From positions 12,428-76,427 of the forward strand of contig CAZTPX010000027.1 of assembly GCA_964615095.1 (NCBI GenBank): a stretch of DNA of 64,000 nt. Direction: 5' to 3'. The number at the start of each line of letters is the position of its first letter. Positions within the stretch are counted from its first letter, which is position 1. Under the pieces are notes generated by a model. It was not told the DNA's origin. It worked only from the letters and a program-made list of their open reading frames with translations, and made no database searches. Source of the stretch: JANXQG01 sp964615095 (lineage in GTDB: Bacteria; Planctomycetota; Planctomycetia; Pirellulales; Thermoguttaceae). Position numbers and translations under genes: made by a program. This document shows, one piece after another, positions 1 to 8,340 of the stretch.

Positions 1-126
1 CTTGGCCTTCGGAGGCTGTGCGGCGGCCCGTGCGATGGTGGCCGGGCCGCCGGCCATGAGGATCCCGGCTACGCCGGCCAGTCCGCGGCACATTGCCTCG
101 CGCCGTGAGATGTCTTCCCTACTCAT
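1..126 (-). CDS. Tat-exported protein, probably DUF1501 (3' end outside window)
   Basis: Only the first 42 codons are present; the gene runs off the left edge. The start ATG (complement of 124-126) opens MSREDISRREAMCRG, a twin-arginine type signal followed by a Gly/Ala-rich hydrophobic run and then Ala-Gln-Pro-Pro-Lys-Ala-Lys. In planctomycetes a DUF1501 gene very commonly follows a DUF1549/DUF1553 gene, and DUF1501 proteins often have this kind of N-terminus, so I infer that family. It is downstream of the DUF1549/DUF1553 locus, separated by 69 bases containing a nested palindrome. DUF1501 proteins are sulfatase-like and of unknown function. The identity is an inference from context and signal peptide; another Tat-exported enzyme cannot be excluded. 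Confidence 0.55.
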   Translation of the reverse strand, partial: MSREDISRREAMCRGLAGVAGILMAGGPATIARAAAQPPKAK

Positions 127-140
127 ACTCTCCGTCTCCT

Positions 141-190
141 AAGATCTAAGCACTAAGTTCTAAGGTCTTAGAACTTAGATCTTAGTGCTT
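141..190. repeat. Nested palindrome built of CTAAG/CTTAG units
   Basis: The 69-base spacer between two minus-strand genes is almost entirely palindromic. The core 155-176 is a perfect inverted repeat (10-base arms, 2-base loop), and the flanks 141-150 and 175-184 form further arms around AGATCT. All arms reuse the pentamer CTAAG and its complement. No U-tract follows on the minus strand, so a simple intrinsic terminator is unlikely. It may be a REP-like element or an mRNA stability hairpin. Confidence 0.6.
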
Positions 191-195
191 GGTGG

Positions 196-1806
196 TTAGT
201 GCCGATAGCAGAACTCCGGACTATTGATCAACGCCCAAACGACGTCTCGCGGCCCCCCATCGGCCCAAGTCTCCCGGACATGCGTTTTCGCGATTTGCAA
301 CTCTTCGTCGGTCGGCATCCGCGAAAGAACCGCAAGGTAGATTTCCACAATGTTTTCCGGCTTCTTCGGGTCGGCCTGCAACAGGGCCCGCAGCTTCGGG
401 CTCGTTTCAAGCTTCCGCCGCACATGGCTCGAATTCAACAAGTGCAGCCGCTGCGCCGCGGTGGGGCGATTGTTGCGGTCTGTTTCCATTCCGCTGTCGC
501 GCGACGACCGCCCGAACTTCTCCAGGAACGGGGTAGTGATGCTGGCATCGGCCAGGGCCACGGCCCGCTGGTTTTCAGGCATATAGGTGTACGGCTCCGG
601 GATGATGCTGGAATACTGCTCGGTCGTGCCGGTGATCTGGCAGAGGGCGTCGATTTGCACCTCGGCCTCCAAGCGGCGGAGCGGATACTGGGCAAAATTC
701 GCCTCCCCCCGGGCATCGTCGCCGGGCACCATGTACTCGTGGTCGGCGACGCACGACAACTGATACGTGGTCGAGTTGAGGATCTGCCGGTAAAGATGTT
801 TCATGTCGTATCGCGTCGCGATCAGGTCCTGCTGGAGGAAGGCCAACAACTCGGGATTGGCCGCCGGGTTGTCCGGCCGGATGTCGTCGACCGGATGGAT
901 AATTCCCCGGCCCAACAGCCAGAACCAGGCGCGGTTGACGGCGTTCCGGGTGAACCAAGGATTCTTGGGACTGATCAGCCAATCGGCGAACGCCATGCGA
1001 GGATCCTCGCCCGGCGTCAAGTGGACCGGGGCCGCGTCGGGAAAGACAGCGACACGAAGCGATTGCCCGCCCGCTTGGCTGCCGGCCTTCTCGAGATCGA
1101 ACTGGACGATCTCTTCCTTCCATTCGACGGTGGGCTAATAGGCGATCTGTGAGAAGAAGGCGGCCATGCCCGCCCAGCGCTCTTTGGGCCAGCTTTCCGG
1201 CCGCACTCCCATGAAACTAAGCGCCACGGCCTGGGCGATGGCCTGCGGCTCGCGGCTCTGCAGGGCGCGGTAGAAGTTCACCTGCGGGTAGCGGAAATTG
1301 CTGCCGCTGGCCGTGAGCATCTCGCGGACGAACTGGTCGTACGGCATGTTGTCCCGGATGCTTGTGCGAATCCAGCGGTGATAAGCCTGCACCGCATTGG
1401 GCCACAGTTTGATAGGGAACTCCGACTTGACCCGCAGCAGGTCGCACCACCGCATGGCCCAGTAGTCGGCGAACTCGTCCCGCTCCAGGAGCCGATCGAC
1501 GAGCTTGCGGCGTTTGTCGGGGTCGACGTCCTTCAGGAACTGCCGAGCCTCATCGGCCGTGGGGATAGTGCCGATCACGTCCAGGTAGGCCCGCCGCACG
1601 AAAACCCCGTCGGAACATACCTTGGCCGGCGTGATGCCCAATTGTCTCAACTTGCCGAGGACTAGTTCGTCGATTCGGCCTTGCGGCGCCGGATCGGAGC
1701 CGCTTTCAAAGGGGCTCAGCGGCCGATTGTCATGGGGTTTGGCGGCTTCGGCCCTCCCAGCCATGGCCCCCGCCAGGACAACGAAAATAACCAGGGATCG
1801 CTTCAT
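196..1806 (-). pseudogene. DUF1549/DUF1553 secreted protein interrupted by an in-frame TAG
   Basis: One reading frame of 537 codons runs from ATG at 1806 to the stop at 196, broken only by a TAG at 1135-1137. Codons 1-223 give a signal peptide (MKRSLVIFVVLAG) and a DUF1549 domain; after the TAG the same frame continues PTVEWKEEIVQFD and gives a DUF1553 domain with motifs such as NPWFTRNAVNR and NNRPTAAQRLHLLNSSH. Both domains normally sit in one polypeptide, so the stop lies inside conserved sequence. The preceding residues SQIAY usually continue with Lys, and Lys AAG to TAG is one substitution. The start overlaps the upstream stop by ATGA, implying coupling. It could be a true nonsense mutation, a sequencing error, or amber readthrough; a TTG at 1020 could restart the second half. 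The family is widespread in planctomycetes, function unknown. Confidence 0.85.
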
Positions 1807-3572
1807 GGTATTGTTCCAGCAGGTTGGCTCTTCCACTTCCCCGCGGCATCGACATACTTGGGCTGAACGACTTGCAGACCGTGTACGCGGCCAATGTCCG
1901 ACACGGGCAGCAAGGGCGTGATCCGCTGCCGCAAGAAGAACTCGTCCGCCGACTCGAAGTCTTTCGGTATTCGGCCCTCAACTTGATACAATCGCGAGGT
2001 GAGTTGCGCGCCGGGCGTAAGCCACTGGTAGATCCGCCAATTATCCACGCCCGACCAGACCTGGTACTCCGGACCGCCCGGGCCGACGGCGTGAAAGGTC
2101 GTCTCGGAGTAGCCGCCCGAATAGGGGAAGATGGCGTCGCACTGGTGCTCGGTGAATGTCAGGATCTTGCGGCCCATCCGCTCCCGCAAGAATCGCATCA
2201 GTTTCACGTGCTCCAGGTCCGCGCCGAAGCTGTCGAGATAGAACAGCGTGCAGCCGCGGTCGATCATCCGCTGGAAACGCCGCCAGAGCATCTCGCGATG
2301 GCCCGCATCGTCGGCGTTGATCGAGATCACCTGGTCCTGCTTCCAATCCAGCCGCAAGGCCATGTCGCCCGGCCGCGTGGTCACGCCCAGCCGTAGCCCG
2401 GCCTCGTGGAAGCGCTTGGCCAGAAGCGGCCAGTTCCGCTCCACTTCCGGCGGGAGGATGTCGAAGTCGGGCCGGTACATCGCACCGCGGGGATCGTCGC
2501 CGCCCTGCCCCCAGAGGATCACGCCCTGCCCGCCGTTGGATTTCAGCGCCGGGATCAGCGTTTTACAGAAGGCATCCACACCCTCGGCAAGATCGATGCG
2601 GTGATGCCCGCCATGGAAGCCGTAGGGGTTCGTGGGCGAGACGGCCTGCTGGCTATGGTTCATGTAGTCCGAAGCGATCCAGCGATAATCGGCGTCGTAT
2701 TGGACGGGGCCGAACGTGGCCTGAAAATGCTCGCGGTAGGGCGACAAGAGGTGTTTCCAATCGCGATCGGGGCTGACGCGCAGTTTCATGTCGATGGTCC
2801 GCGCGCCGCGGGCCGGCACCGGGGTGGCAGCAAAATAGATCAGCCGCCGCTGCGGCGATTTCTCCCGCTGGTCCGCTTCCCAACTGGCGTAATCCCAGAG
2901 GATAAGCGTCCGCGTCCAGCCGGTCTTCCAGGGCGAAACGCCTACGCCCGCCGTGCCGTCGATCGCGTAGCTGCCGCCAATCTTCGACCAGAAACTCGGA
3001 TGGCACAGGCCCAGGCCGTGGGCCTGAAAATAGCTGATGTGCTGGACCGGCATCAGGCCTGTCGGCAGTTGGTCGAAAGCGAACGTCAGCCCGGAGAAAC
3101 CAGCCACATTGAGTGGTTCGTCGGGGTGGTTGTTCTCGACGCGGGTGGAGATGATCACGTCCTCGCCGTCGAAGGTATAGTCGGTCGTCGTACAGACGTG
3201 GCCGCCGGCCTGAACAACCCGAGCTCGCCGAGGACCGAGCACCTCCAGCCGTTTTTGCCTGAGCGGCCCGGTCTTCACCGCGCCCGATCCGGCATCCTTG
3301 AACCAAGGCTCGGCGTTGAAAAGGGTCCATCCGCCCGAGGCCAAGGTGCGATTGCCGACGCGGATCGCCGCAAGCCCCTCGGCGGTCACTTCGAACTCCG
3401 CACCCTGGGCCGAACGGTGGATGAAACGTGCCGGGCGATCGGCGGACGCGTTCCCCTTGTCGGCCGCCTGGGACAGGGCGCTGCCGGCCGCCAAGATAAG
3501 GCTGACCGACAACATGGCCGCGCGCCCGGCGAGTGTTTTTCGGAGACTAGGGATGAGATCTTGGAGATTCAT
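1803..3572 (-). CDS. Secreted protein of unknown function, 589 aa
   Basis: I chose ATG at 3572 because it starts a good Sec signal peptide (MNLQDLIPSLRKTLAGRAAM, then a hydrophobic stretch ending near SALSQA). The rest is a soluble exported protein. The middle holds HHRIDLAEGVDAFCKTLIP and VILWGQGGDDPRGAMYRP, and the later part DSFGADLEHVKLMRFLRERM and FTEHQCDAIFPYSGGY. This alternation of beta strands with acidic and His-rich loops suggests a TIM-barrel, glycosidase-like fold, but I could not match it to a named family. The stop overlaps the next gene's ATG (ATGA), so it is co-translated with the DUF1549/DUF1553 locus. It probably acts on carbohydrate outside the cytoplasm; this is an inference. 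Confidence 0.7.
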   Translation of the reverse strand: MNLQDLIPSLRKTLAGRAAMLSVSLILAAGSALSQAADKGNASADRPARFIHRSAQGAEFEVTAEGLAAIRVGNRTLASGGWTLFNAEPWFKDAGSGAVKTGPLRQKRLEVLGPRRARVVQAGGHVCTTTDYTFDGEDVIISTRVENNHPDEPLNVAGFSGLTFAFDQLPTGLMPVQHISYFQAHGLGLCHPSFWSKIGGSYAIDGTAGVGVSPWKTGWTRTLILWDYASWEADQREKSPQRRLIYFAATPVPARGARTIDMKLRVSPDRDWKHLLSPYREHFQATFGPVQYDADYRWIASDYMNHSQQAVSPTNPYGFHGGHHRIDLAEGVDAFCKTLIPALKSNGGQGVILWGQGGDDPRGAMYRPDFDILPPEVERNWPLLAKRFHEAGLRLGVTTRPGDMALRLDWKQDQVISINADDAGHREMLWRRFQRMIDRGCTLFYLDSFGADLEHVKLMRFLRERMGRKILTFTEHQCDAIFPYSGGYSETTFHAVGPGGPEYQVWSGVDNWRIYQWLTPGAQLTSRLYQVEGRIPKDFESADEFFLRQRITPLLPVSDIGRVHGLQVVQPKYVDAAGKWKSQPAGTIP

Positions 3573-3618
3573 GTTGTAAGTTCTTCTTATGCGATTTGGA
3601 CCTTTCACGACTTATTGC

Positions 3619-4551
3619 TCAAGGCCGGCGGAGCCGGCCCTCGACCCAGGCCTTGGTCTTCGACATCTCGGCAAGCTGGGGATTGATGTGCTCGATAATA
3701 CAATTGAGCGGGCGATTCAACTTGCGGAGCTCGGAGATCAGCAGCGGGTAATTCATTTCGCCGCCGCCCGGGCCGGGAAGGTCCACGCTCCGGCCGCTCG
3801 GATTGAGCTTCATGTCCTTGAGATGCACCATCTGGATGCGGTCACCCAACATACGGAAACAGCGGAGCAACTCCTGCTCGCGGCGGGGATAGAGTTCGGG
3901 CGAAATGAAGTTGGGCGGATCCAACAGCAGGCCAATTCGCTCGACGGGGAAGGGAGCGAAAACGTCCTTGGCCATTTCCAGAGTGCCCACGACGTGGGGA
4001 AAGTACGGCTCCAAGGCCACACGCCCGCCGACGGGGTCGACGATCGGCAGGAGGATCTCGCGGATGGCGCGGTGCAGGCGCTTGACGGCGTCGGCCGTGT
4101 GGTTGCGCGGGTCATCGCCGGCGAACTGCTGCGAGTAGCTCCCGCTCCAGGTGACGAACTGCTTGCAGCCGAACAGCTCCGCATGCGCGGCGACGAGCTT
4201 CATGGTGGCCCGGTTGGAACGCATGAAACTCGTATCGTCGGGCCGGAAAAGGTTGAAGTAGGTGCCGAAGGCCACGGTCTGCAACTTGAGTTTGCTCAAA
4301 GCTTCGGAGAAGGTCTTGAGTTCATCTGCGGTCGGTTGGAAAAAGAAAGTCACTTGTACCCGCTGGAAACCGGCGGCGGCGACGGCCTTGGCTTTTTCCG
4401 ACAGATCGGCCGCCGAATCACCCTGGAGCATCATGCCCAGGCGGATGTTGTCCTTGGCCGGTTCCTCGGCAAACAGGCTTGAAGCCCCGCCTGCCGCGGC
4501 AGTCGCTCCGATGGTCCCGAGAAAACGCCGTCGTGAAATTCTCCAGTTCAT
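3619..4551 (-). CDS. Tat-exported sugar phosphate isomerase/epimerase-like TIM barrel protein
   Basis: A 310-aa protein beginning MNWRISRRRFLGTIGATAAA, a clear twin-arginine signal (RRRFLG). After it comes a xylose-isomerase-like TIM barrel (AP endonuclease family 2 fold). Recognisable pieces are GMMLQGDSAADLSEKAKAV near the first strand, LEPYFPHVVGT, LLLDPPNF and MVHLKDMKL, with His/Glu/Asp residues at strand ends where this family binds a divalent metal. Members isomerise or epimerise sugars or inositols; the exported planctomycete versions are rarely characterised. It lies 18 bases downstream of the malic enzyme gene and 46 bases upstream of the secreted 589-aa gene, in the same minus-strand run. 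Substrate unknown. Confidence 0.85.
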   Translation of the reverse strand: MNWRISRRRFLGTIGATAAAGGASSLFAEEPAKDNIRLGMMLQGDSAADLSEKAKAVAAAGFQRVQVTFFFQPTADELKTFSEALSKLKLQTVAFGTYFNLFRPDDTSFMRSNRATMKLVAAHAELFGCKQFVTWSGSYSQQFAGDDPRNHTADAVKRLHRAIREILLPIVDPVGGRVALEPYFPHVVGTLEMAKDVFAPFPVERIGLLLDPPNFISPELYPRREQELLRCFRMLGDRIQMVHLKDMKLNPSGRSVDLPGPGGGEMNYPLLISELRKLNRPLNCIIEHINPQLAEMSKTKAWVEGRLRRP

Positions 4552-4569
4552 GGTTCGTTCCTTTCACTT

Positions 4570-6261
4570 CTATTCATACGTTGGATATTCCGGAAACCAC
4601 ATCGCCTCACGGACCATCTGCTCCGCAGGCGCTTCATCCTGGGACTGTCCGCCGCGCTGCCGCCGCACCTCGCCGATGACGGCGATCGCCACACGCTCGG
4701 CGACGCTACGGAGTTTATTCTGGTCGGGATAGATGGCCCCCGCGTCAAGCCTCTCCTGGTCCACACAGTCGGCGAGCCGGCGGGCGGCGGCCAGGAACAA
4801 CGAATCGGTCACTTCGTGTACACCCGACAGCATGCAGGCCAAGCCCATGCCGGGGAAAACGAAGACGTTGTTTGCCTGGCCGATGACATGCGCCTTGCCT
4901 TCGTAACGAACGGGGTCGAAGGCCGTGCCTGTGGCGACAATCGCCCGCCCCTCGCTCCAGCGGATGGCTTCCGCCGGCGTGCATTCGACCTTCGACGTGG
5001 GATTGCTCAAGGGCAGGATGACCGGCCGCTGGACGTGCTGAGTCATCTTCCGCACGATCTGCTCCGTGAAGGTGCCCGGCTGCGCGGTGGTGCCGACCAA
5101 CACGGTAGGCCCGACGTGACGGACTACGTCCAGCAGATCGTAAGATCCGTCCTTGCTGAAGCCGTATTGGGCCATCGCCGCAGCATCCAGGGCAAACGCC
5201 CGCTTGTGCGGATCGGTAATCTGGCTGCCCTGGTGCAACAGGCCGTGAGTATCCACGAAGACCTGGGCGGCGTGGATCTTGGTCTGGTCATCGCACTCCT
5301 CACGCATGGCCATGGCAACTAACCGCCCAATGCCGACACCCGCGGCCCCCGCGCCCGCATACACGATCCGCTGGTCGGAGAGCTTCTGCCCCGTGATCCG
5401 CAGCGCCGCCAGCACGCCGGCCAGGCCTACGGCCGCCGTGCCCTGGATGTCGTCGTTGAAGCTGGGGATCTGCCGATGGTAACGATCGAGGACCGCGAAG
5501 GCGATGTTCTTGTGAAAATCCTCCCACTGCACGAGGCACTGCGGGAAGACTTGCTTCACGGCAGCCACGAAGGCGTCGAGGATCTTCCAATACGGCTCGC
5601 CCTGGAGACGACGCTGGCGATAGCCCAGGTAGCAGGGATCGCTCAGCAACTCGGCGTTGTTCGTGCCCACGTCGAGACTCACCGGCAGGCAATGCCGGGG
5701 GTGGATGCCGGCGGCCGCGCAATAGAGCGCCAATTTGCCCACGGGAATGCCCATGCCGCCCGCGCCCTGGTCCCCCAGTCCCAGGATCCGCTCGTTGTCC
5801 GTGGCCACGATCAGGCGGACATCGGCCTGCGGGGCGTTGCGGAGCATGGTCGGAATGCGGGCCACGTCGTCCGGCGTGATCCAGATGCCGCGCGGCCGCC
5901 GAAAGATATGGCTGTAGAGCTGACAGGCCCGCCCCACAGTGGGCGTGTAGACAATGGGCAGCAATTCAACAAGATTCTCGACCAGCAGGCGGTAGAAGAG
6001 CGTCTCGTTGCGGTCCTGAAGCACGGAGAGACCGATGAACTTCTCCAGGTCGTCGCCCTTGGATCGCAAATGCTCCAACTCCAGGGCCACCTGCTGCTCG
6101 ATCGTGAGCATGGCGGAAGGCATCAGGCCGTGCAGATTGTACCGCTCGCGTTCCTCGTGGGAGAAGGCCGCGCCCTTGTTGTATAGCGGGTCGCGGAGCA
6201 ACTGCGTGCCGCCGTAAGGCGGTTTCACCGCAACGCCCGAGTTCTTGTCGCCGTTATCCAT
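4570..6261 (-). CDS. maeA: NAD-dependent malic enzyme
   Basis: Oxidative decarboxylation of malate to pyruvate in the cytoplasm. Start ATG at 6261 is preceded by GGAGG eight bases upstream; a longer frame to 6330 lacks such support. The 563-aa protein has the expected length and motifs: VVYTPTVG-type region with Tyr105 (LPIVYTPTVG), GDQGAGGMGIPVGKLALY with Lys176, WEDF with Glu247-Asp248, FNDDIQG with Asp270/Asp271 (divalent metal), and a Rossmann loop AGAGAAGVGIG near 302-312. The ending LPLSNPTSKVE is typical of the NAD-dependent MaeA/SfcA group. It heads the minus-strand gene row leading to the exported isomerase-like protein, probably as an operon, although a metabolic link is not obvious. 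Confidence 0.95.
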   Translation of the reverse strand: MDNGDKNSGVAVKPPYGGTQLLRDPLYNKGAAFSHEERERYNLHGLMPSAMLTIEQQVALELEHLRSKGDDLEKFIGLSVLQDRNETLFYRLLVENLVELLPIVYTPTVGRACQLYSHIFRRPRGIWITPDDVARIPTMLRNAPQADVRLIVATDNERILGLGDQGAGGMGIPVGKLALYCAAAGIHPRHCLPVSLDVGTNNAELLSDPCYLGYRQRRLQGEPYWKILDAFVAAVKQVFPQCLVQWEDFHKNIAFAVLDRYHRQIPSFNDDIQGTAAVGLAGVLAALRITGQKLSDQRIVYAGAGAAGVGIGRLVAMAMREECDDQTKIHAAQVFVDTHGLLHQGSQITDPHKRAFALDAAAMAQYGFSKDGSYDLLDVVRHVGPTVLVGTTAQPGTFTEQIVRKMTQHVQRPVILPLSNPTSKVECTPAEAIRWSEGRAIVATGTAFDPVRYEGKAHVIGQANNVFVFPGMGLACMLSGVHEVTDSLFLAAARRLADCVDQERLDAGAIYPDQNKLRSVAERVAIAVIGEVRRQRGGQSQDEAPAEQMVREAMWFPEYPTYE

Positions 6262-6392
6262 CGTGGATCCCTCCTGTACCTGCCTCCTAGTGGGCCGAGC
6301 AAGCCGAAACTTGGGTGGGCCTGCGCACAATCGACCCGGTGGAGGCCATGTGGTTCATCCTGCTTTCGTTCCATTCGCTGTCGGGCGGACTT

Positions 6393-6601
6393 GGTCGCGT
6401 AGCGACCGCTGATGGTAGCCGTGGGTTTCAACCCACGGTTCGCGATGCGCACACATTTTTCCTCCGTCGCGTAGCGACGGTTGGTATTCAATCGTCGCCG
6501 ACCATGCTGCGCACGGTGCCCGGACGAACGGAAGGATATGTGGGACCGTGGTCCGTGGGTTAAAACCCCCACGGCTACCATCATAGCGTCGCTACGCGAC
6601 G
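6393..6601. repeat. REP-like composite palindromic element
   Basis: The 451-base gap between two minus-strand genes holds no gene but a 209-base symmetric element. Short perfect palindromes lie at 6393-6407, 6464-6480 and 6587-6601, all variants of GTCGCGTAGCGAC. Two hairpins built on CCGTGGGTT/AACCCACGG lie at 6419-6438 and 6553-6574. The left arm reads GATGGTAGCCGTGGG and the right arm CCCACGGCTACCATC, so the whole element is an inverted repeat of itself. Elements with this consensus recur in planctomycete genomes as far as I recall, and resemble REP/BIME units mobilised by RAYT-type transposases; none is encoded here. Confidence 0.8.
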
Positions 6602-6712
6602 AGTGGCAGCTTCTACCTACGAAACAAACCAGACCGTTTCACCCGTATCAATTTCCCCTCACGAACCACTTTCGGGCAGGCCAGTCCCACCCTACGGTGT
6701 CGTCTTTCATCT

Positions 6713-8107
6713 CTACAGCCACTTCTTGCGCTGTTCCATGTGGACCAACGGCTCGGCGGCGGCAATGCCCTTGACCTGCAGGGCGTCGCTGTCCCACTCG
6801 ATGGCCTCGCCCAGCCGCATGGCGACCATGCCGACCATGGCGATCTCGGCCACGCACGCGGCCGTATCGAAGCCTTGGAAGGTCTTGCCCTGGCCTTTGC
6901 AGGCGTCGAGCCATTCGCGCATGTGGTCCCTGGTTCTGGGCAGGGTCACGGGGACCGGCTTGCAGGCCTCATGGTCCAAGACGCCGCGGCACTTCTTGTC
7001 GCCCTTGAGCTTGACCACGCCGCCGGTACCCCAGGCATCGGAACGCAAGATGCCCTTCTCGCCGGCAAACAGCACGCCGTTGTCCGGCACCTTGCCGTAG
7101 GTCGAGAGCAACTCCTTGCCCAGTTCTTCCGGCGGGCCGGCCTTGCGCCCGTCGTGCCACCAGACACTCACCGGCTCGAAGCCTTCGCGGGCGGCGAAGT
7201 CCCAGCGGAAATCGGTAGCGGACGGATAGCTGTCCTTGAGCGGCTCGGGGATCTTGACCGACGCCCGCACGGGGGCGCTGAGATTCAACGCCCGCCAGGG
7301 CAGGTTCAGGCCGTGGGCGCCCATGTCCGCCAGGTGGCCATCGCCGAAGGGCAGCCAGCGGCCCCAGTGTAGACAGCCCACCGTGCCCGGTGCGGCAATG
7401 TAGTACTTTTTATACGGCAACAGCGGCGAGGGGCCGCACCAGAAGTCCCAGTTGAGACCCTCGGGGATGGGGTCGGCGTGGGTATCGATGGGCGCACTGG
7501 GTGCAAAGCTCCGTGTGATCCAGCAATGCACTTCGCGGATCTTGCCCAGCAGCCCGGCTTGAATCACCTCCATGCTGCGGCGGAAGGTGTCGGTCGAACC
7601 ACCCTGCGAGCCTAGTTGCGTGGCCAGCTTGGTCTGGCGGCCCATGTCGCGGATCTCACGGGCCTCGGCGCAACTATGGGACATCGGCTTCTCGCAAAAG
7701 ACGTGCTTGCCCGCCAGCATGGCCGCCTTGCTCAGCGGCACGTGCCAGCGCTGGCCGGCGGCGATGACCACCGCGTCCACGCCTTTCTCCACATCCAGCA
7801 TCGTGCGGTAATCGTCGTAGACTTTGGCCTTCTCCAGCTTGGCGCCGAAGTTCTTCTTGATCTGTGCGATCTGCCGCTTGTCGACGTCGCAAATGGCCAC
7901 AACCTGATCGCCCTCTTGCAGGGCCGAGCCGAGGATCTGGCCCATCCGCCCCCCGCAGCCCATCAGGGCCAGGTTCAACTTGCGGTTGGCGCCCCCTTCG
8001 GCCAAGGCTCGCGTGGGCGCAAGATAGGGTAGTGCGCAGGCGCCGACTCCGGCCGCGGCAAGGGTTTTCAGGACTGAACGCCGAGTAATCTGCGAGGGCT
8101 GTTGCAT
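6713..8107 (-). CDS. Tat-exported Gfo/Idh/MocA family oxidoreductase
   Basis: A 464-aa protein starting MQQPSQITRRSVLKTLAAAG, a twin-arginine signal. The start at 8107 was preferred to the upstream extension because it places the signal at the N-terminus, with GGGAG about 11 bases upstream. A Rossmann domain follows (LALMGCGGRMGQILGSAL, then VVAICDVD), the EKP motif of the family is present (HVFCEKPMSHS), and the C-terminal half is the usual alpha/beta oxidoreductase domain with GAHGLNLPWRAL. Family members oxidise or reduce sugars with NAD(P); exported planctomycete homologues are numerous and mostly uncharacterised. It stands alone, separated from malic enzyme by the REP-like element and divergent from the gene at 8341. 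Confidence 0.9.
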   Translation of the reverse strand: MQQPSQITRRSVLKTLAAAGVGACALPYLAPTRALAEGGANRKLNLALMGCGGRMGQILGSALQEGDQVVAICDVDKRQIAQIKKNFGAKLEKAKVYDDYRTMLDVEKGVDAVVIAAGQRWHVPLSKAAMLAGKHVFCEKPMSHSCAEAREIRDMGRQTKLATQLGSQGGSTDTFRRSMEVIQAGLLGKIREVHCWITRSFAPSAPIDTHADPIPEGLNWDFWCGPSPLLPYKKYYIAAPGTVGCLHWGRWLPFGDGHLADMGAHGLNLPWRALNLSAPVRASVKIPEPLKDSYPSATDFRWDFAAREGFEPVSVWWHDGRKAGPPEELGKELLSTYGKVPDNGVLFAGEKGILRSDAWGTGGVVKLKGDKKCRGVLDHEACKPVPVTLPRTRDHMREWLDACKGQGKTFQGFDTAACVAEIAMVGMVAMRLGEAIEWDSDALQVKGIAAAEPLVHMEQRKKWL

Positions 8108-8287
8108 GATGGAAGGCTCCCAGGAAGGCATGGAAAGGCAGGATGACCGAACGGCGGGAGACGCACATCTCCCCAAACGCGCGATTCTAGTCGATAGCCG
8201 CGCGAAGGTCAAGCAATGGGCAGCTATGCGCTAGCGTTGCGACCCTGCAGCCCCCATGTCGTCTTCCCCCCTGGCCGGAACCCGCGT

Positions 8288-8293
8288 TATAAT
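8288..8293 (+). promoter_or_regulatory. Possible -10 box for the 8341 gene row
   Basis: A perfect TATAAT lies 48 bases upstream of the ATG at 8341, in the divergent spacer. I see no good TTGACA-like box 16-18 bases further upstream, so the call rests on the -10 element alone. Confidence 0.35.
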
Positions 8294-8340
8294 GATGGGA
8301 GGATTGTGTTCCGCCAAGTCTAGCAAAAGGGAGAGAGGAA

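Noticed and set aside
199..1152. Long plus-strand ORF opposite the DUF1553 region
   Set aside because: It is the antisense shadow of a clear DUF1549/DUF1553 frame; high GC makes long open antisense frames common, and the translation is Arg/Gly/Val-rich without domains.
6262..6712. Riboswitch or ncRNA in front of malic enzyme
   Set aside because: The structure is symmetric and made of short repeated palindromes, as in REP elements, not a riboswitch fold.
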